Assembly (NCBI GenBank): GCA_002943765.1
Contig: PQWQ01000045.1
Coordinates: 1-64,000, forward strand
From: Psoroptes ovis
Lineage: Eukaryota > Arthropoda > Arachnida > Sarcoptiformes > Psoroptidae
Direction: 5' to 3'
Length of the DNA stretch: 64,000 nucleotides
Shown: positions 50,818 to 61,942 of the stretch, in pieces
How the letters are laid out: the number at the start of each line of letters is the position of its first letter
Numbering within the stretch: the first letter of the stretch is position 1
Made by a program: the position numbers and the translations under genes
Notes under the pieces: generated by a model
The model's database searches: none
Seen by the model: the letters and a program-made list of their open reading frames with translations, nothing else
Told to the model about the DNA's origin: nothing

Positions 50818-53361
50818 ATGCTGAACAATTTTCATTCGAATGCAGCAGCAGCTGCAGCAGCTACCACCGCAGTGATCGGTAAGTTGAATAAAGACCAGAA
50901 TTTGACCATTTCATATTCATCGAAATTTGTGACAGCCAAAGACTCGACGAACGGAGTGGAGCTGATCAAAAGTGCCCAAAATGCATCCATGTTGAACACA
51001 AACAATAGTCCCACAGATGATGCATTGATGGGACATTCCTCTCCAATCGCCAATAACATTCATCATTCTCAACATCAACCACAACATCATCCGCAGCAAC
51101 ATGGCCAGCCATTGCTGCACGGAAACAGTGGTCATCATCATCATCATCATCAGATTCTGCAACATCCGCATCAACACTTGCATTTGCTTGGCGAAACAAT
51201 GACCAACGCTCAATCGCATCATAATGCTCCCACTCATCCACATGCCCAACATCATTCATATCATCATCATCAGTTGAATAATGTAGAACACAACAGCAAT
51301 CATAATGATCATCATCACCTGCAACAACCACAGCACCAGCAGCAGCAACATCAAAGTCATTTACTAAGCTCGATTAACAGAGCCGAGTTGTTGTTGCCTA
51401 CGGTCGGTCAAACAGGAAACAGCAATTCTCATTCGACTGATCACTCAAACAGTAAACAGCATCATCACCAACAAACAACACATGGACAACATCACCATCA
51501 TCAAAATCAGCAGCAACAGCAGCAATCAAAACAAAAAAGACACCGAACTCGCTTTACTCCGCAGCAATTACAAGAATTGGAAAGAAGTTTTGGCAAAACA
51601 CATTATCCCGATATTTTCATGCGAGAAGAATTAGCCATGAGAATCGGTTTGACTGAGTCTCGAGTACAGGTGAGTGTGTGGTCTGATAGGGTCATAAAGT
51701 GAATGTGAGTCTAGACATATGTCACCAACAAAACACAGGTGAATGCGTGAGAACCGTTTAGGCAAGTGTCCAGCTCAATTTTTATGACACATTCCATTCA
51801 ATGCTTTGAATAAATGCCGCCGTCATAGTGTTTTTATGAGTCCAAAAGAGTCACTTATTTACCTTGAAATCGAATGAAAATGGTGGACCATCATAAAATG
51901 ACATGTGTGCAGTCAGCGACCCAGCAATGTTCATCTGTGAGAAATGGTGAGATACGAGAACGAATGTGAAACGATGAACATTGGATATGGTTAATGAAGA
52001 TGCATTATGAATGATGATGATGATAATGCAAATATATCACAGCCATATGGATGCAAACATATATTGCATGTTAGTGTCAAGGGATTTGTAGCCACTTTTC
52101 ATTCTTAGAGAATGGCAGATTCATCAGGGATTGTGTTTAGCAGAGAACGCGTTAGTTGCAGTGAGATTGTCATCAATGGGCAAGGTTGACTCGTGCAAAA
52201 ACGAATGAATTATATGATAGCAATGATGACGGCTAAAAGCTAAAAATGATCTTCAGCCAAAAACAACGGCAAGGAATATGAACAACAATTTTGCATTTTG
52301 CCAGATATTAATGTGGTTTTGGTGTCCCATTAAAAAATAATCTCATGTCCCAAAGAGCCAATGTGTCTCTGATGTGTTATTTACAATCACAGTCAGTTTG
52401 TATTAGAAAATCCAATGATTTAACAGCAAACTGTGATTGCATTCGATTGGATGGTGCGAAATAATAAAAGTCAAACGAAAAAAGACGACACGTATATTGG
52501 GAATAAATGAGATGATCATGATCACTGATCACCGAGCTATATCTGATTGCCTCATCATTCAGTTTGCTCGTAACAAACATTTTCGCTATCAAATTGAGCT
52601 TTTAAAAGCTTTTTGTCAGATGCTGTCAGATGCCAAGTGATACAAAGATTCATTTTTGCCATTAATGTCTTTGCCAACTCTAATGCGGGGCAAAATGAGC
52701 GAATGCTGTTTGCCATTTGCTGTTTGCATGTTTGTTTTGATAAAACTCGATATGGAAAGCCAATTTAGTTGTTCATAAAACAAATTAATTGACGTTCTCT
52801 GTAACTGAATCAATGAATGAATGAAAATGAAAAATGTGAAACTGTCAAATGACAATCAATGATCAATGTTTCTTTTCTCTTCTCTGTGCAGGTATGGTTC
52901 CAAAATCGAAGGTAGGTTTAATCTGAATGTTCACTCAATGATCAGACGTTGATCCTCGAAAATCCACCGAATTTATTTGCAGAGCCAAATGGAAAAAACG
53001 CAAAAAGAGTGGCAATGTCTTTCGAACAGCAGCATCTTTACTGCCCACAACACACAATTTGCCCATGAATCCATTTGGTTCCATGACCAATGTCAACTCA
53101 GCCGCTGATCCGTTTTGTGCATCGTTTGGCAGCGTCGCAAGTGCAGGCACAGTTTCAACTCCCAGCATGATAGACTCTCGATGGTCAAGCATCGGACATT
53201 CATTACGACCGCCACCGTTGCCGACGACTACGACAGCCATAGGATCTGCATCAACATTGTCATCATCATCATCATCGTCATCATCATTATCCTTGTCATT
53301 ATCATCATCAGTTTCATTTAACATTGATAATCAAAACAGTGGCAACAATACAACGTGCTGA
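50818..53361 (+). CDS. Orthopedia (Otp) homeodomain transcription factor
   Basis: Exons 50818-51669, 52892-52911 (a 20-nt microexon) and 52983-53361 give 416 residues. The homeodomain (about 239-298) reads QKRHRTRFTPQQLQELERSF, then KTHYPDIFMREELAM, then LTESRVQ|VWFQNR|RAKWKKRKK, with Q at position 50; this is diagnostic of Otp. After it, NVFRTAASLLPTTHNLP and SMIDSRW match the conserved Otp segment just after the homeodomain. The N-terminal part is extremely His- and Gln-rich; the C-terminus is a Ser run ending NTTC. No OAR motif is found. The frame stays open upstream to 50680 (including ETLWPTMLNNF), so the ATG at 50818 is the first Met in this exon but a spliced upstream exon is possible. 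Otp specifies neuroendocrine and brain neurons in other animals. It lies divergently from Sema2a and tail-to-tail with Idi. Confidence 0.95.
51670..52891 (+). other. otp intron 1 (1.2 kb)
   Basis: Donor GTGAGT after Gln 46 of the homeodomain (phase 0), acceptor CTCTGTGCAG. This is the intron position widely shared by PRD-class homeobox genes. No internal gene. otp intron 2 (52912-52982) is 71 nt. Confidence 0.9.
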
Positions 53362-53438
53362 ATGTGAATTGATTGCTTTTTGTTGTTATTCTTCATTCAT
53401 TATGTTCATGTGATGTTCACTTAGCATATGATCAGATA

Positions 53439-53444
53439 AATAAA
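53439..53444 (+). terminator. otp polyadenylation signal AATAAA
   Basis: AATAAA 78 nt after the otp stop codon, within a T- and A-rich 3' flank. Confidence 0.55.
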
Positions 53445-54337
53445 ATCGATTCACTCATCATCATTAAGTCACCAGTCAAAATGCGACAGCGTCAAAAGAT
53501 GACTGAGCAGAGACATTGAGCAATCAACCAAAAATGGGATAGTGGAATCTCAATTTCATCCACAGGACAATCATTTTAATCGTCATTTGTCAAGATGTTC
53601 AAAGTTCATAGTGAGCCATAAGCAGCTATCAATAATCAGCTGTGATTAAGCATGGTTACCTTTTGCAACTTTCGGTAATGTGCATCGGTCATTTGATCAT
53701 CATTTGAATAATTTGTAATCATTATGACCTCACTAACACCAACCAGAATGATGATGCATGGACCCATTTCCCGAATCAGTTCCCAAAAATGGTTTTCTTT
53801 TGAATTCGAATAAAATAATTTTCAAAATTTGATGCTGCCATGGAAACTTAATTTAAACGAGAATTCATCGAAAGAAATGTTTTTGATCAGTGTCGTAGGA
53901 TTCAATTTGGAATGCAATCGTTGTCATCGACAATTTAATTAAAGTTCATTCGAACCAATACAATCAATGTGTTTGTTGTTTGTTAGATGATGGAATGTCA
54001 AAAATGCTTCACAAATTCCATTGCGATTGTTTGTTTGTTGTTCATTATTTGATTTTTCCTCTGAAAATCGTGCAGTAATAAATAAACTGCAAAAAACATC
54101 TCTGCAGTAATAATAATCAAACTAAGCAGCAGTCAGTCTGGCAAATATTAAATTCTTTTTACTTGGGCTTAAAACTTGCAAAATTTATCCAAATTCTAAC
54201 CATCCAAACGGTCTCTCAGGAATAACGTCGTTTCACAATGGGCGGTATATCACCAATACCGATTCTAATAAATTCGAAGTTACAATTTTAATTTAGTCAT
54301 TCACACAAATCAGTCGCTTTTCCAATTTCAATCATTA

Positions 54338-54343
54338 TTTATT
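54338..54343 (-). terminator. Idi polyadenylation signal AATAAA
   Basis: AATAAA on the minus strand, about 100 nt after the Idi stop codon. Confidence 0.55.
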
Positions 54344-54443
54344 GTGGATAGATTCAAATGCAAAAATTTAATAAATAATCCAGATTGTCGAAACAAATCT
54401 ACTGGAAATGGATCGCCATCTATCGGCAGCGAATCAAACAAAA

Positions 54444-55298
54444 TCATAATCTGTACAATTTGTCTGGTTCGACGAATCGATCCAGATTGTCGAGATTATC
54501 CCACCATTTGAAAAAGAATTGATTGAGCATAATTCTGAACCAGGGTGTCGTTACGAAACCTTTTGCATTTTCTGCATCTAAAAACGGCAACAATTCATTG
54601 CGACAAATGAAGCGATATGATTCAACTTCGTTAGGGTCAGGATCAAGAGTGACATCGCGATGAATAATTAGAGCATAATCAATTTCGTGCTCTCCCCATA
54701 GATCGTCAGAAGCTGCTTTGTACAAGAAACGAGTCATGAATCTGATGTCAGACAGTGGAATTTCGAGGGGACTGATGCCTAACTCCAAATGAAGACGACG
54801 TTGAGCGGCACGTTTGATGCCAATGGCATCTTCTTGTTCCATCTCTAATGGAGTATACAAGGGATGACTGCAGCAAGTGTTGGTGTAAAAACCGGGGAAT
54901 GTGATCTTCTTGAGCGAACGTTGGGTCAGCAGAAATTCATTTTGGGAATTGAAAATGAGAACACTAAATGCTCGATGCAGCAAGCCATTGTTGATGTTGG
55001 TCATCAAATGGCAGACCTTTTTGGACTCACTGCCCAGCACTTTATCATTTTCGTCGACCACTATACACTTTTCGTTCATGAGTTGCACTTGAAATGGGTC
55101 ATATTTGTCTAATTTTATCAATGAATCGGACATCGAAGCTGATGAGAAGAACCGAGTTTTGAGCATGCCACACAGCAATGATGATGGTCTTTAATTTGAT
55201 AGAAGTGAAGTTAATAAAGAAGAAATTCGAATTGACAGAAAACGGTTAAATTCAAAGATTTTAAATTCATTTTTCACTTACCTTTGAAGTGGTTGCAT
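54444..55298 (-). CDS. Isopentenyl-diphosphate delta-isomerase, type 1
   Basis: Interconverts IPP and DMAPP, the step that starts isoprenoid chain building (farnesyl-PP, dolichol, ubiquinone side chain). Exon 1 is only 17 nt (55298-55282, MQPLQ plus AG); after a 93-nt intron, exon 2 is 55188-54444; total 253 residues. The Nudix-like core is complete: NNGLLHRAFSV, KITFPGFYTNTCCSHPL with the catalytic Cys (the second of the pair, residue 112), the RAAQRRLHLELGI Nudix helix, and WGEHEIDYAL with the catalytic Glu. FKWWDNL lies near the end, and the C-terminus is LYRL. The first 24 residues are basic and hydroxylated (RPSSLL, KTRFFSSAS), like a mitochondrial presequence; Met 14 and Met 25 could start shorter forms. 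It lies on the opposite strand between otp and Rx. Confidence 0.96.
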
Positions 55299-56314
55299 TT
55301 TCGTTGAACAATAATATAAACTCTTTTAAATTGAATGCAATTAAATTCGAATTACTCATACAAAGATAATGATTACTGTTTTGATGACTTGATCGTTAGA
55401 TTGACCTGAGCATTTTAAACATTTGTTTTGGCGAACACTTGACAAAACTGGATTTTGACGTATTCCCGCTCAGCTGTTTTTTCGAAGAAAAATATTTACA
55501 CAGAGAGCATGACAAGTCTTTTGTTACATATCAATTCAGCAGATGGCACATTGGTTTGTTATGGTTGGCAATAATTAAATGTAAACAAATGAGTGTGCCA
55601 TCTATGGAGTGATTTGAAGTGAAAATTAATTTTCATTCATCAAACATAGATGGCTGCATAAGCATCATTCATTGTTTTTGCCCACTCAATCGGAAAATTG
55701 TTGGTGAAATGATTGTTGAATTGATTTTGAATGAATAAGCGCAATTTCAAATTTTAATTGAAATCAAATTAAATTGATAGATTGGATGGACAATGGATTA
55801 AATGGAAAAAACAAGCGAACATGTCAAAGAGATGGAGAAATGAGAGCAAGGTGGAGTCAATGGCAATCGGCAAGCGAGGATTGGCCATGAGTTTATATAG
55901 CTTTATGCTGAAATTAAATGAAAGATTGGCCGAAACTATAATGACTAAACGATAATTGGTTAGAATAGTGGCCAAAACATATGGCCGGATGTTGGACAGT
56001 CAAACTAAACTGCCATCATTTATCGATAAAGGTGATCAGGATAATGGCCGATAATGATCGGAATCGATAAACAAGCAGCCAATTGAGTGATCAACAATCA
56101 AATTGAATTGTTTGTTGTGTAATTGAATAAATGACAACAATCCATTTATTGACTGTGCCATTCTGTTAGTTGGCCAGATTCTGGCTGCTATATAGGTTTG
56201 TTGGTGCCATCGATTGATCATATTCGTATAAAGATGCTGTGCATCCAGCATCATTGATTCATTGTATGTTTGTTGACAATCGCGGTCACAACATTTTTCA
56301 ATGAATCAAATGCA
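55299..56314. other. Head-to-head promoter region of Idi (-) and Rx (+)
   Basis: About 1 kb shared by two divergent genes. No coding frame with homology. Direct control elements cannot be named with confidence. Confidence 0.6.
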
Positions 56315-58620
56315 ATGAATGCAATAATGGCAAACAAATCATCTTCCATTTATTTTGATCATCCATTGCCCAAATTGGTTTTGATGCCTGCACATCACGA
56401 ATCGAGTGAAAACATTCATAATGACAATCATGGTCGATCAGCAATGTTTGCTCAAATCAATTGCAATTCTGATCGAATCAGTAATGATAACCAAGCCAAT
56501 CGTTACAGCATCGAGGAGATATTAGGGCTCAAGCCTGAATCTAGCAAATCGCCAGCAGCCGATCATGAAAACAACAGTCAACCACTCAACTGTTTGTTGT
56601 CCTGTGTCCGTCCGTTCGGTAAGTTTGATGATGATGAGACACTCACCTGAATTAAAAACTCAGCAGGTCATCGGACCAATTAGTGAATGAATGGTGATGC
56701 TTATTGGTTACATTTCTGGTGCTGTCATCACAATTTATTTGAAGCAGCACGGGGTTGCCCCAAAACTTGGTGACAGGCAGCAGTAGTGATGTTGACAAAG
56801 GATGAATGAATGCAATAAGCAATTATGTAATCATTTAATCGAATCATAATTCGAATAATGAATTGATTTGGCTTGCAAATGTCTCTGCAATGACATGCAC
56901 AGATTTTGAAAGTTTTCATTTATCAAATAATTGATGATTAGCTTGTGATTTGCTAAGATAAGCAAAAGCAAACAAAAGCAAAAAAGCCGAAAGGTAGCCG
57001 CTGCTAAGTTTCAGACAATAGACTTTGGTTGGTGAATTGTTGCACAAAGTAACAAACCACAAAGTAATTGTTTGAATTTGTTTATGACAATCGCAGCAAG
57101 TATTTGGCGACAAAAGTGTTTGCACAGACTGTCAATCAATGAATGCATGAAACATTAGAACATTGAAACATTTAGCCAGCCAAATGTGTCATTTGTACAG
57201 GATTATTGTCGATTTTTGTTGCCAAAACACAATTCACATTTGTTTCCATTTGAAAAACAATCAAACCGACGTAACCTGCGGCTATTTAGTTCGAATTAAA
57301 AACAATAATTGCAACTATTATTCATGACTAACATTCAATAGGTGCTTATTACTTGAATGAGAGACAGGCAGACAAACATACTTTGCTAATCAGATTTGTC
57401 AATCAAATTTGACCATTGAATCGGCGCCACTGCAGCATTGATTGTGAATGATTGAATCAGTGAATACTAACTCAATTAGCTTAATCGTTTTGAATGTAAT
57501 TTCATGATAGCCAATAATCATACAAATGATCGCTCTGCCCAATTGAATGTTCAATATGAACTTAACGAATTGCCAGCTGATGAAGATGATGGCGAATCGT
57601 TGTTCAGCAACTCAGATGGTAGCAACGCAGTAACCTTAGTGAATGCAAATATTAATAAGAAGAAACATCGCCGTAATCGCACCACATTCACCACATTTCA
57701 GCTGCATGAATTGGAACGAGCATTCGAAAAATCACATTATCCGGACGTGTACAGTCGAGAAGAATTGGCTATGAAAGTGAATCTGCCCGAAGTACGAGTG
57801 CAGGTAAAGCAAATATTTTCATTTGATTCGAAAATATTTTGATTTAAATTTAAATTTTCAAAAATTTCATTTCCGTTAAGGTTTGGTTCCAAAATAGAAG
57901 GTAAACAGAGAAATGCCATTTTGTTTGTTTATTCGTTTTTCATTCACAGACTAACTGAATGTTTGTGACAGGGCCAAGTGGAGACGCCAAGAGAAACTGG
58001 ACGACCAAAGTTCCTACCAAAGAAATTCAACTAGCAAACAGTACGATGGCAGTCCGACCAATGGCCAAGTGTCGTCGCCTCGATCATCGCCGTCAAATCG
58101 CCTATTGAATTCATCTGCAACAGCAATAAATGAGTCAGTCATTCCCATCATGAAATCGCATTCTTTCAGTCCAAATTTAATGATTCCAAATCAAACAATG
58201 GCCACAAGTTCACCATTCGCAACTAGCTTAGATTCATGGCTTGCTGCTGCATCTTCGATGCATCAAGCCATAGGTTTGGCGAGTAATACATCGATGGCAA
58301 CGACCCCTTTTTCGAGCATTTTCAATTCGTCATCATTTTATTATTGCAACAGGAATGACTATCGATTACATTCGCAGCCATTCGAATTTGGACAGCATTC
58401 GTCAAATGTTGCAAACAAGCAATCAGCAAACGAACATCGTTTGGACGCATCGCCATGTTCGCTTCAAAGAAGAGCGACGGATGATGGCGAAAGAAGCAGC
58501 GATTCGAGTAGTCCGCTGAATCTTTCGATATCAAACGACGAAAACGAAAATGAAGATGAGAAAGGCGAATCAGCATCGAATAGCAGATCAGCTGCAGTGT
58601 CAATGAGCAGTGACGAATGA
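56315..58620 (+). CDS. Retinal homeobox (Rx/Rax) transcription factor
   Basis: Exons 56315-56618, 57511-57803, 57881-57900 (20 nt) and 57972-58620 give 421 residues; all junctions are GT-AG and in phase. An octapeptide-type repression motif, YSIEEILG (64-71), precedes the homeodomain (about 154-213): RRNRTTFTTFQLHELERAF, SHYPDVYSREELAMKVNLPE, VRVQ|VWFQNR|RAKWRRQEKL, essentially the Rx consensus with Q50. The tail is Ser-rich and contains SPLNLSI, close to the CtBP-type PxDLS motif, then an acidic end. No OAR motif was found. Earlier in-frame codons (TTG at 56270) are not used because the first Met is at 56315. In other animals Rx acts in eye and anterior brain development. Confidence 0.96.
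56619..57510 (+). other. Rx intron 1 (892 nt)
   Basis: Donor GTAAGT and acceptor TTTCATGATAG split an Ala codon (G|CC). AT-rich; no exon or element recognised inside. Rx introns 2 and 3 are 77 and 71 nt. Confidence 0.85.
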
Positions 58621-58649
58621 TGATTGAATTTAGTAGAAATTAAATTAAA

Positions 58650-58655
58650 AATAAA
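58650..58655 (+). terminator. Rx polyadenylation signal AATAAA
   Basis: AATAAA 30 nt after the Rx stop codon, followed by a second overlapping copy. Confidence 0.55.
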
Positions 58656-59676
58656 TAAATTTGCTAAATGATTCTAATCAAAGTTGAACGTTTTGAGAAG
58701 CAATTGAATGCAGTGAACACACGCTGAGACAAATGGAATTGAGTGGAGGAAATTGAGTTATTCGGTGCGCACGATGAGCTTGTATTGGTTCTGTGAAATG
58801 ATTTGTTTGCATGTAATTTCAATTGAATTGATCGAGATAACATTTGGCATTAATCATAACTGACAAATGATTCAATTTGAATGAATAAGATTATTCGGCA
58901 CTAATCTGGCCATGTTCTATCTTGACATCGGATTTGAATGCAGTTCTGATGTGAAGTGTTTTTTGTATGATCATTATTGTTTGAGAATGACAAACTACAA
59001 ATCGATGCCAAGTGCCAAACTAATACGATTTAATCATAAAGCACACAAATTGGATAGCAGCAGAGAACAAGTTAATTTAGTTTGCCAATTTGCAGACTGG
59101 CCCATTGATTCATGCACTAAATCTAATAATAACTCTCAATTCTATTCAATTCAATTTGTTAATTACTGTTTATTAAATGCATTTCAATTACCTGTCTGTT
59201 TTGATCGGTGACCGATCGATCGTGATTTTGCCGATTTGCATTCAGTGTTTATTTGAATTGATTCGTTTGTTGTGCTGAGTAAATATTTGAGTCATTCAAA
59301 AGCAATGTAAAGCAGACACTATATGTTTATATGTTTGTTTGTTTGTCTATTGTATTTGCTATTTATCCATTCAAATGTTTTTATTTGATTTGACAAAACA
59401 ATCGCGCGCATACAGTTATTGTTGTTGTTTGAAAAGAATGGCTATCGGAGCGATTAATTGTTTTGAATCAGATGGAAAAGATCGATTGATCGATCTAATA
59501 GATTGAAAAATAGGGTTTGTTTGTCAACCAAAATGAATCAGTTTGCTATGAAAACATTAAGGCAGCAAATGGATTGATAAGTGAATAATTAAATTTGCTA
59601 CATTCGAACATGGGAACAGCTCGGAGGCTGAATGGATTCGGCGCTGCTTGATGCAATTTAAATTTAATTAACAAGC

Positions 59677-59724
59677 TAATAATAATAATGATGATGATGA
59701 TGATGATAGTAATAATAATAATGG
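59677..59724. repeat. Compound AAT/GAT microsatellite
   Basis: About five AAT units, six GAT units, and AAT units again. Non-coding. Confidence 0.9.
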
Positions 59725-60507
59725 TAATATTAGTAATAGAAATAATAATAATGATAAAATGATTTGCTAAATTTGCCAATCATGAACGAATCAAATTAAA
59801 TAAAGTGAGCGAGCCTGGTCGGTGCAAGTGGTGCATCATTGAATGCTGTACTGCTTTCCTGTAGTGTTACCGCCTTGAGTGTTTGAGATTGGAAATTGAT
59901 TTGATTTGTGAGATTGGCAATAAGCAATAAGCAATAAGGCTGTTGTTGAGTCAATATTTGAGTATTGTCCGATTGTCAGCTAATAAACGTGTGTCTCAAG
60001 CAGATCGATATGTTTCACACCGGATGCTCAACTGAAACAAATAATGAAAATGGAACAATTTTGAATTTCAATTAAACTTGAATTAAGCGAATTCTTCAAC
60101 GATTCACTGCACACACAAGGCGATTTGAGAGTGTTGTGTGTGTGTGCAGTGTGCTGCAGATTAAATGCAAACATCTTAAAAGTAATATCGAATTTGGAAA
60201 CAAAGCTTTGTCATCCGGAATGTAAACATTGGAATGATGGCAAATGGGCAACATTATTCGATTCGCTGCTATGTCAAGCATCAAATGGAAAAGTTGAGTG
60301 ATTCACCAAACAAATTAATCATTTCTAAATTTGATTTCATTTCACAATTTAATTTGTACGACATGCCAACACTTTGTTTTTGTTTGCCCATCCATTCGTT
60401 TGCCATCAATCCAATTGAACGTAGGACGCCTCAAGGATTCTTTCGATTGATTCGAATCCATACAACAAGCAATCCATACAATCACTCAATGTGGCTAATG
60501 GTTATCG

Positions 60508-60521
60508 TTTATTTATTTATT
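60508..60521 (-). terminator. homeobrain polyadenylation signals
   Basis: Three overlapping AATAAA copies on the minus strand, about 50-60 nt after the homeobrain stop codon. Confidence 0.5.
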
Positions 60522-60571
60522 TTACACAGTCACAATCAGTTTATGCATTTTGTTTTGCTTCATTTCGCTGC

Positions 60572-61942
60572 TTATCGGTGATCTTCATCATGCAGCAATT
60601 GAATTTCTTTAAGATAAGTTTCCCATTGTTGCAGTTGCTGATCACCATTGTTTGAAAACAAATAGGCCGCTGCCGAGCGGAATAGGTGTTGTTGCAAATA
60701 ATTTGACCAGTGTAACGCTGCGCTGTTGTAATTCGAGATGGTCGTCGAGGCCATTGTTGTGGCTGTGTTGGGCATTGGTGGCGGTATCTTTGACCTGTTG
60801 TCGCTTGTTGAAACAATTGAGCTCGATGTTTGGGGTTGTTGTTGATCAAAGTGGTTGATTAGTTGTTGGTCGTCACTGTTGTTTATCAGAAGTGAACTAG
60901 ATGAACTGCAAGATTCGTTGCGAGCTGATTTCTCACGTTTTCTCCATTTGGCTCTATTTAAACAAGTGAAAATGAGGAATGTGCACACATAGCGAAGCCA
61001 ATTGGATTGCAAAAAGCTTACCTTCGGTTCTGGAACCAGACCTGATCGAGATGGAACAAAGAAAAGAAGGAAAAATAATGAATAAGACGATTGCGAATAA
61101 TAATAAATTATTAAATTTCAATCAATCATCATAACGACAAAAGGCAATTGAAAAGTTTAATGAGAGAATTGAATTTGCAGAGCTAAGCCTTATGAGAGAA
61201 GAGGAGTCCCACGGGAGCCAACTAAAAGTGAATTAGCGTTGCTACACAGTAGTAATAATAACAAACGAATGCTTACTAATAAAAGAAGCAACGACAAACA
61301 AACTAATTATTTGCTGAATCGAATTAATTTGCTGTCATTGTCGACGATGATGGCATTGGATCGATAATTGCAATCACAAGCCAATCGGATTACTCTTAAT
61401 GAATCACTTTATTTTTTATTCACACAATCAAATCATTTAAACATACAAATCGACATTCATCATTTCTTACCTGAATTCGGGCTTCGCTTAGATCCAATCT
61501 CATAGCCAGTTCTTCTCGTGTGAACACGTCCGGGTATTGAGTCTAACATTATTGAATCATTGTTCATTTAGCCATTCTCAAGTTTTGTTATTTATTAATT
61601 TACCTTTTCGAAAGCCCGTTCTAGTTGATGCAACTGGTAAGTGGTGAATGTTGTCCGACTGCGGCGAACTTTGCGGCGATGTGTTCGAAGTGATAAACCA
61701 TCGTCAAGATCATCAGCCTTAAGGCGATCATCGGTGGTGTCCACTTCGGATCCAGTGGTTTCGCTGGCGCTGGGCGAAAGTGGACAATCATCGGTGGATA
61801 GATTATCATTAGTTTTGAGAATTTCATCAATCATAAACAAGGAGCATGTGGTCTTTTTAGGGCCATTTTCATTGCTGCTCAGTTGGCGCGAATAAGAATC
61901 CATAAGATTGCTGGAAGATGATTGTGCATTGGGCGACATCAT
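60572..61942 (-). CDS. Homeobrain (Hbn) homeodomain transcription factor
   Basis: Minus-strand exons 61942-61604, 61542-61471, 61041-61022 (20 nt) and 60953-60572 give 270 residues; all in phase. The homeodomain (about 92-151) reads RRSRTTFTTYQLHQLERAF, EK|TQYPDVFTREELAM, RLDLSEARIQ|VWFQNR|RAKWRKREK, matching Homeobrain; Arx is the nearest alternative. An engrailed-homology-like motif, LFMIDEILK (35-43), lies near the N-terminus. The C-terminal part is Ser/Gln-rich with an aromatic LHWSNYLQQHLFRSAAAYLF block and no OAR motif. The extra intron between K22 and T23 of the homeodomain is not in otp or Rx here. The start is the first of two adjacent ATGs (61942); an upstream GTG extension was rejected. 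Hbn marks anterior brain in insects. Confidence 0.94.

Larger units (their letters stand above)
53362..54443. other. Shared 3' flanks of otp and Idi
   Basis: The two genes converge here. It contains the otp AATAAA (53439-53444) and the Idi AATAAA (54343-54338). It was searched by eye for a C-terminal OAR-encoding exon of otp and none was found. Confidence 0.75.
58621..60571. other. Intergenic between Rx and homeobrain 3' ends
   Basis: Convergent 3' flanks. It contains an AAT/GAT microsatellite (59677-59724) and the homeobrain polyA signals (AATAAA on the minus strand within 60508-60521). The plus-strand frames at 58912-59211 and 60234-60581 have no recognisable features. Confidence 0.7.

Noticed and set aside
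50917..51331. Two minus-strand frames opposite otp exon 1
   Set aside because: They are shadows of the His/Gln-rich coding sequence (CAT and CAA read backward as Met, Val, Asp and Cys runs).
53115..53321. Plus-strand frame rich in Ile at the otp 3' end
   Set aside because: It is an alternate frame of the TCA repeat that encodes the Otp Ser tail.
53362..54300. Hidden OAR-encoding exon of otp
   Set aside because: Reading the plus strand by eye gave no SxxxLRxKA-like sequence after a usable acceptor.
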